Below are positions 13,601 to 22,600 of a DNA stretch of 60,000 nt, in pieces. The translations under genes were made by a program, and so were the position numbers. Every line of letters begins with the position of its first letter. The stretch's first letter is position 1. The notes under the pieces were generated by a model, which saw nothing but the letters and a program-made list of their open reading frames with translations, had not been told where the DNA came from and did no database searches. The DNA comes from Neocallimastix lanati (nom. inval.) (lineage: Eukaryota; Neocallimastigomycota; Neocallimastigomycetes; Neocallimastigales; Neocallimastigaceae), in contig JACVTC010000075.1 of NCBI GenBank assembly GCA_016946835.1, forward strand, positions 291,501 through 351,500, read 5' to 3'.

Positions 13601-16600
13601 ATTAATATTTCGAAATGTTCCTTCCGTTCAATAACATTAAATATAATATCAAACTTTAATTTCTCATGATCAAAAATGTTCTTAATCGCGTTAATATTGG
13701 ACTGGGAACGCGCGTCATCCATCTTACTTAATAATTCCTCTATAGTCACAGTATCTATCACCTGCGATACCTTATCCTGATATTCCACAATAGCATAAGG
13801 TTGGTAAAGGAAAGCGTTATTAACTGTAGGGAGTTGAATTTTCTTCTTAATTTCGGTAAGCGAAATATTTTGACTTTTGTAAATATTCAATAATAGTTGC
13901 ATCATACGCTTGATGTATTCTTCTAAACTAATATCACTATTGAAATCCAAAAGTAAAGGTTGAGTACTGACAAACATACCAATCAAATCAATTAAGGATC
14001 CGTTATTTCTGTTGGTATTGATGATGGAAGTGAAGAAGTTTTCCTTTCCACTGTATTTACTCATAACATAGCCGTAAATGGTAAGAAAGAAGGAGGTGAC
14101 GGATACTCCTTTTCTATTAACGTAGTTTTTGATTAATTTTGATTTTTCTTTGGTGATCTTATTTTCATAGATGGATTCTTTAATTAATTCTTCCTCATCA
14201 CCCCTTTTATCTTTATTTCTATTATTGCTATTCAATAACTCGAAAGGACTGATTTCTTTATTTGAAAACATATCTCTATAAAATTGAAGTTGTTGATCAT
14301 ATTTTCCTGTGGCTATGCTTTCAGAAACATAGATGGCATAGTCCACAAAGTTAATACTGTCGTCATTGACTACTTCATATTCGCTATAATAGAATTCATT
14401 TAATTCCCTGGCCATTATTTCTTTTGAAAAACCATCAAAGATGATATGGTGAACGTCAAACAATAGATATTCGTTACGGAGGAATCCTACTCTGATTAAG
14501 GTATCCTTTTCCAAATCAAATGGTCTAATAAATGCCAAAACGTCTTCCATGCTGCTGTATTCCTCAAAGTCAAATTGGAATAGCTCATTATGAATTATAC
14601 CAAAGATGGTACTTTCGTTTCCCACTTCCTTAGCAATAAATTTACTTTTTAGAACAGGATGCTTATCGATGATCCTCAAAATCGCCTCCTTCAACCTCTC
14701 TTTGTCTGTATCTTTATTTATTTTAAAGATACCAGGATTATTATAAATTAGGCTATTTTCATTCTTTGTACTATCTAAATAAACACCCATTTGTTGTGAT
14801 GTAATTGGATAGTCATTTCGGTGATATTTTGGAATAATTTCAATTGGTCTCTCAGTTGTCAATTTCATCTCGTCAATACAACCTGCTAGGGCTTCAACGG
14901 TTGGATTATCCATAACGTTTTTCAGGTCAATCCTGACAAGGAACGCTTTTTGAACCTCCGAAATCATTCGAATTGCCGTTAAACTATCTCCTCCTAATTC
15001 GAAGAAATCAGCGGTTCTTCCTACCCCCTCCGAATTCACCTTCAAAACCTTGGAATAGATTTCCACTAATTTATCTTCTGTTTCCGTCTCTGGCTTAATG
15101 TATTCATTGATAATTAAATCATTTTCAGTAGGTTCTGGTAATGCTCTTCTCTCTAATTTACCATTGGCATTCATTGGCATCTCCTTTACTTCGATAAAGT
15201 AATTAGGAATCATATAGAGAGGGAGTTTCGCCTTCAGATATCCTCTGATATCCGATCTCTTGATCTCGCTATCTCCCTTACCAACGTAATAACCAACTAA
15301 AAATTGTTCACCCATGGAATTCAATTTATCCATCACGACGCAGGATTCAATACCTTCTATTTCCTTAATAACTTCCTCGATTTCTCCCAATTCAATTCTT
15401 TGTCCGTGGATCTTCACTTGGAAATCCCTTCTTCCCAAATAAATAATTTCACCCTCTTCTGTCCACTTACCAAGATCTCCTGTTCTATAAATTATTTTAT
15501 TATAAGTGTTTTTTCCTACTTCAACCTTTTCCTTACCACCGTCATCATAAAGGAATGGATTTGGAATAAATCTCTCGTGAGTTAATTCTTCTTTATTCAA
15601 GTATCCACAACCGACACCTCGACCTCCAATATAAATTTCTCCTTCCACTCCAATGGGTACTGGTCTCATGTACTTATCTAAGATATATATAACATAATTA
15701 CATAAGGGTTTTCCAATGGAATGACTTCTATACGATTCACTGTGACACTTTTTCAATGTAGCCGTCACCGTACATTCGGTTGGACCATATTCATTAAATA
15801 TGGTTATGGAAGGATAATCCTTAAATTTAATAAGGGTATCTAAAGTCAAGTTTTCACCACCAAATTGTAAAAGTTTTATCTTACTTAGAGAGGAACGAAA
15901 ATCTTCAAATTTCATATAGTTATTGATTCTTGATGGCGTGGAAAAGATGGAATCAACGTGATACCGATTTATTAATTTTGCAATTTTTTCTGGATCATTC
16001 ATTTCAGTTTCATTACAGAGAATGACACTTTTTCCATGATACAAAGGATAGAAAAGTTCTGACATGGATTGATCAAATGTAAACTTGACAATCGATATGG
16101 CTCGCTCAAATAAGTCATTTTTGATATTGCTATTTTTGTTGTTATTGTTACTGAGGGTATAACCATGTAAATTATAATTTAACCAATTTTCATGGCGAAT
16201 TAATGTACCCTTAGGTTTTCCTGTCGTACCTGATGTAAATATTACATAGCATAAATCTTGGAGGTCATTAATACTCTCAAGATCATCGGTATTTTCATTG
16301 TAAGAAATTAGACCTAAGTCAAGGATATTATGGTACTTTTCATTGAGTGAATTTAACGTGTCTTTTTCCTTTTTGTGATGACGACTGATATACTTTAGTA
16401 TGATCTTTGGTTGGACTTCTTCAATCATATAGGTGATACGGTCTTCCGGGAATTCGGGATCAATAGGAAGGAAGGCCCCTCCAACCTTAAGAATACCCAA
16501 GATGGCTACCACATACCAGTAGGATCTTTCACTAATTACTGGAATGATATCATTTCTTCCAACTCCCTTCTTTCTTAAATACCATCCTAAAGTATTACTC

Positions 16601-19600
16601 ATCTTATCCAATTTTCTATAGCTAATCGTTTCCCCTTGAAATACGATGGCTCCTTTCTCTGGATGAGCCATGGCATTTTCATGAATTTGTTCGTGATACA
16701 ATCTTCCGGTATTCATTTCACATTGATTAGCATTAAAGTTGTTCAAAATTTCATTATATTCTTCAGGCTTAATGTAGGGAAGATTACTGATACCCCTGGA
16801 AAATTGATCAATATGACTGACAATTTCCAAGAAACTATCTCCGATGCGATTAATAATTTCAGCATCATACTTTTGATTATTGTAAAGGATGGAGTAGACG
16901 TAGACGTCCCTTCTCTCCTCAATTTCAAATGAAATATCAAACTTATTTTGGAAGTGCAAAATCACATTATGAAGCATATTTTCAATACTTTCCGAATTGA
17001 AATTCTTTTCCTCGGCCAATTCATCATACTTCAACCCAGTTAAAATTTCTTCCGCCTCATGACTTTTCATGAGGGAATTGGGTTGGAAGATGAATGAAAT
17101 ATTAGCGATTGGAATTTTAATGTGATTCATGATATCAATCAACGAAATATCCTGATCCTCATACATCTTCATTAGGATATTCATCGTATGTCTCACATAC
17201 TCCTCCATGGAAATGTTTTTATCGAATTTCAATAGCAATGGTTGTGTACTCACCAACATTCCCAGTAACCCAAGCTTGTATTTATTATTTCTATTGATAT
17301 TCTTAATGGATAAGTAGACATTTTCTTGTCCACTATACTTACTCAATAAATATGCATAGAGCGTTAGGAAGAGAGAGGTGGAAGATAATCCCTTCTCTTT
17401 AATGAAATTCTTTATTGCGTCATGTACTTTCTTTGGTATGGTATTAATGTAGTAGTGTGGTGTTTTTTCATCCTCCTCTACCGAATACTTCTCCTTCTCC
17501 TCTTCCTTAGTATAGTCGTCAGTTGGCTGGCTTCTTCTGCCTCTTATGGTTGGTAATTCCAAAGGATTATAGTCATTATTTGTTAACATGTCTTTATAGA
17601 ATGTCATCTTTTCCAAATACTTACCCTTCTTAATTTCATCCTCCAGATAGAAAGCATAATCACTGAATAAAATCGGATGCCTGCTTAATTTTTTGTCATC
17701 TCCATGATAGAGTAGCTTTAGCTCATCTACGAATAATTCGATTGAGTATCCATCAAATATAATATGATGGACATCCAGTAATAGATACTGATCGAAGACA
17801 AAGCCGACTCTAATTAATAAATCATTTTTAATATCAAAGGGTCTCAGGAAACGAACCACACTCTCGTAATTGTACTCTTCAAATTCTAATGGATGACTAT
17901 CATCAATTTTGGCGTAGACAGAGAGTTCACCGTCTTCAGCTTCCTTTTCAAAAAATTTACTTTTTAAAGTGGGGTGCCTCTCCATCAACTTCAATATACT
18001 TTCCTTCAACCTCTTCATCTCCAGTCCTTCCCGTAATCTGAAGACACTTGGAAGATTGTAAGTCAATGAATTCTTATGCTTTATACAAAACAAATAAATA
18101 CCCATTTGTTGAGCTGTAATAGGATACTCGTCGACCTCACGATGTGGAATGATTTCAATTTGGTTTCCCTCATGATTTGCGATCGATTCATCTATTTTTT
18201 GACCGAGTGATTGAATGGTGGATCTACTCATGATATCTTTCATCCCGATCGTCATCTGAAATTCATTTTGAATCTCAGAGATAATTTTAATGGCCATTAG
18301 ACTATCCCCACCTAATTCATAGAAATCTGACGTTCTTCCAATCCGACTAGAAGGAAGAGTTAACACCTTGGCATAGATGTCCGCCAATTTGATTTCGGTT
18401 TCGGTTGCTGGTGAAATATATTCATTCATAATCAGGTCATTTTCTGTCGGTTCCGGTAAAGCTCTTCTATCTAATTTACCATTTATGGTAGTTGGGATTT
18501 CTGGAATTTCAATAAAGTAATTAGGAATCATATAATGTGGTAATTTAGTTTTTAAATAATTTCTTATCTTGTTTTTATTAATATTCATTTCTGGATTAAC
18601 AATATAATATCCAACTAAATATTTATCATTCTGGTTTCTAACTTTATCAATTACTACACATGTGTCAATTTCCTTTATTGATTTCATTACTTCTTCAATT
18701 TCTCCTAATTCAATTCTATGACCATGAATCTTCACTTGAAAATCGATTCTACCAAGACAGATAACTTCTCCATTATTTGTCCATTTACCGATATCACCAG
18801 TTCTATATAATTTATTATAGATATCATTTGGATCACCTCTGAATGGATTTGGAATAAATCTTTCATTCGTAAGTTTTTCTTTATTCAAATATCCACTACC
18901 AACACCTTTACCTCCAATATATATTTCTCCTTCAACTCCAACTGGCACCGGTTTCATATATTCATCTAAAATGTAAATTTCACCATTACATATAGGATAA
19001 CCAACACTGTAATTAATGAAATTTTCTTTATCTATCGGTAATACGGTACAATTCATTGTGGCTTCAGTTGGTCCATATTCATTATAAAATGAAATACTAT
19101 CATAAGGAACCAATTCTATAATTTTTTGGAAATTCAAAATTTCACCTCCAAATATAATTATCTTAAGATTCACTAATGATTTTAAGAATTTTTCATTTAG
19201 AACATAATTTTCAAATCTTGAAGGAGTTAAAACCATGAATTCTACTTTATAGTTATGGATTAATTTTGAAATGTATTCGGGATTATTCATGTTTTCAGAA
19301 TTGCATATCACACATTCTTTATTAATATATAGAGGATAAATTATTTCAGCCAACGAAATATCAAATGTAAAGTTCGAAATAGACAATGATGTATTAAATT
19401 TATCTCTATAATAGTGATTATTATTTTTTGAAAGTGATATTTTACAACAATTTAGCAAATTGTCATGACGAATAATGGTTCCCTTAGGCTTTCCCGTGGT
19501 TCCTGAGGTAAATAATACATAGCAGATATCCCTAACATCATTGATACTTTCTATATATTCAATTTCATTTTCGTAATTCATTAATTTCAAATCAATAACA

Positions 19601-22600
19601 TTATACTTTTCATTTAAGAATTTAATATTATCATCAGTAAGGCAATCTAAGTATTTTAATATGATTTTAGGTTTCACTTGTTCAATCATATATGAAATTC
19701 TATCTTCCGGAAATTCGGGATCAATAGGAAGGAAGGCTCCCCCGGCCTTGGAAATACCTAAAATCGCAACAATATACATGTAGGATCTTTCACTAATCAC
19801 AGGAATGATATCATTCCTTCTGACATCTTGCTTTCTTAAATACCATCCTAAAGCATTACTCATTTCATCTAGCTTTTTATAAGAAATCTTTTCATCATTA
19901 AATACAATAGCACATTTCTCTGGATTAACCATAGCATTTTCATGAATTTGTCCATGATATAATAATTTTCTGGTTGTTATGTCACAGTGATTGGCATTAA
20001 ATCCGAAAACCACTTGATGATACATTTCGGAGTTAAGGTAAGGGATTTCGCTAATATTTTTAGAAAAGAGATCAATATGACCGATTATTTCCAATACACT
20101 TTCAATAACGGAAGCTATCTTCCTTGAGTCGACCCTATTTTCGTTGTAATTAATGGAGAGTTCGTACTCATTCTCATACTCAAAAATACTACAATTGAGG
20201 TCAAAACCAATGTTTTCGTTATTGTAGGCGAGGTCGATTTTGGATTTATCAGATGGTAGAGAAAGGCTTTCAAAGACTTCTTCAATGGTCGTTAACTTCA
20301 CTACACTCTTGTCATCCTTTCCATCACGAGTTAAAATATAGTAGGGTTGGTAGATGAAAGAATTATTAACTTTAGGAATTTTAAATCTATTTCTAATTTC
20401 TATGAAGGAAACATCACTGTTGTCATAGATCTTCTTTAAAACCTTCATTGTATTTTTCATATAGTGATCCATGGATGTATTTTGATCAAATTTCAGAAGT
20501 AACGGGGTGGTGTTGACAAACATACCCACGATTCCTAAATTTTGATCCTTTCTATTAGAGTTCATCATCGAAGTGTAGATACTTTCTTGACCAGTATACC
20601 TACTTAAAATATAGTAATAAAGCGTCATGAAAAAGGCTGTCTTTGAAACTCCTAATTTTTTCACATAATGATTGATCTGTAAGGATTGTTCCTTTGAAAT
20701 TCTTTTTTTGATTGATTTTACTTCCTTGATATCCTCTTTTTCTTCTTCTTCTTTTTTATCATTATCTTCATCGTCGTCATTGGTCAAACTTTCATTACTC
20801 CTATTGGAGATGGATAATAAAGTAAAGTCCTCATCCTCAAACATACGTCTATAAAATTCAAGTTGTTCATTAAACTTTCCTTTCTTCATACGATGATCCC
20901 AAGAGAGAGCATAATCACTGAAATTAACGTCGGTAGCACGAACTCTGTCACGTTCATATTCATCTTCGAATTCATTGTCATCATTATCATAGTACTCTTT
21001 TTCTTCAACTTCTATATAATACAATTTATTTAAATCCTCCATGAAGATTTTAAGAGAATATCCATCAAAAATTATATGATGGATATCAACCAGTATATAC
21101 TTAGTGTCGATAAATCCGATACGAATTAGCGGACCTGTTCTTAAATTGAAAGGTCTCACAAATGAATGAGCCGTGTTCCAATGGTATTCTTCAAACTCGA
21201 TTTCCATATTTTCATCAATAATTCCGTAGATGGTGGATGTGTCATTAATTTTTCGATTTTCAAATCGACTCTTTAATACGGTATGTCTTGTCATCAATTT
21301 TATGATAGATTGTTTTAATCGATCGATATCTACATCATCGAACAATTTAAAAATCGTTGAAATATTATACTTTACGCTCTCTTCATGTTTCACACAATAC
21401 AAGTAAATTTCCATTTGTTGGGAAGTTATAGGATAAATAGTTTCATCATGAGGGTTTAGCGAATCACTGAGAGATTCGAATTCAGATTCAGATTCGAATG
21501 GAGTTGGAGTAGGAGGAGGAGAAGGAAGAAAATTTTTCCTCCTATCCCTTTCAATGGCTATCATATTTTCTTTATTATTTTTTAGTATTTTTTGATCCAT
21601 AATGTGGTGAGCGATTGATTCAATCGTCAGGTAGTCACTTAATTTCTTTAAACTAAGTCGTACGGAAAACTTCTTTTGAATTTCAGAGATGATTTCAATG
21701 GCCTTCACACTATCGCCTCCCAGTTCCACAAAGCTACTCTTTCGACCAATTTTTCCAACATCAATATTAAAGACGTGACTGAATATTTCTGCTAAACGCT
21801 TTTCGGTTGGCGTTTCCAGAGGAAGGTATTTGGAGTTCAAAATATCGTCCAAAGATGGATCTGGGAATGCCTTTCTATTAAGTTTACCATTAGTATTATA
21901 GTAGAGTTCATTCAACTTTACAAAATAATTTGGTATCATATAAGTAGGAAGAAATTTATTTAATTCCTTTCTAAATTCATAGTATGAAATCGTTTGAGAA
22001 CCAATATAGTAACCAACAAGACATTCGTTCCCGCTCAATACCTTCTTAACCACCGCTGCGGATTGAACTTTAGCCATTTTTTTCATGACATCTTCGATTT
22101 CACCCAGTTCAATACGACGTCCTCTCACCTTAATTTGACTATCCTTACGGTCCACATATTCTATACAGCCACTGGAATTCCATCTAGCAATATCACCCGT
22201 CTTAAAGAGGATATGATGATTTTCATCCGATGTAAATGGATTAGGAATAAATGACTTTTGATTTTCTCCCTCCAAATGAATATAATTATTAGAAATGCCA
22301 TGTCCAGCAGAGATACAGAGTTCCCCCTCAAAACCTACTGGGCACAGTTGATGCTGTTCATCTAAAATATATACATGAACATTGTCGATAGGATGACCAA
22401 CGGAATTAGTTACCTGTTGAAAATCGGTTTCCAATGAAATCATTAAACTTTCGGTTGATCCCAAGAGCACATTAAATTGCATACCCTCTGAATGATCCTG
22501 GATAAACTTTCTTGATGGAAGGGATAAGTTATTTATGGATTCCCCAAGGAAAACTGTATTTCGTATACCCTCCAGGAACATATTTCCCATCTTCCCATTG

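Noticed and set aside
20672-20854. Possible intron or insertion in C2 where acidic low-complexity sequence interrupts the domain
   Set aside because: The frame is maintained, no clear GT...AG pair is needed, and such inserts are common in surface loops of AT-rich genomes.
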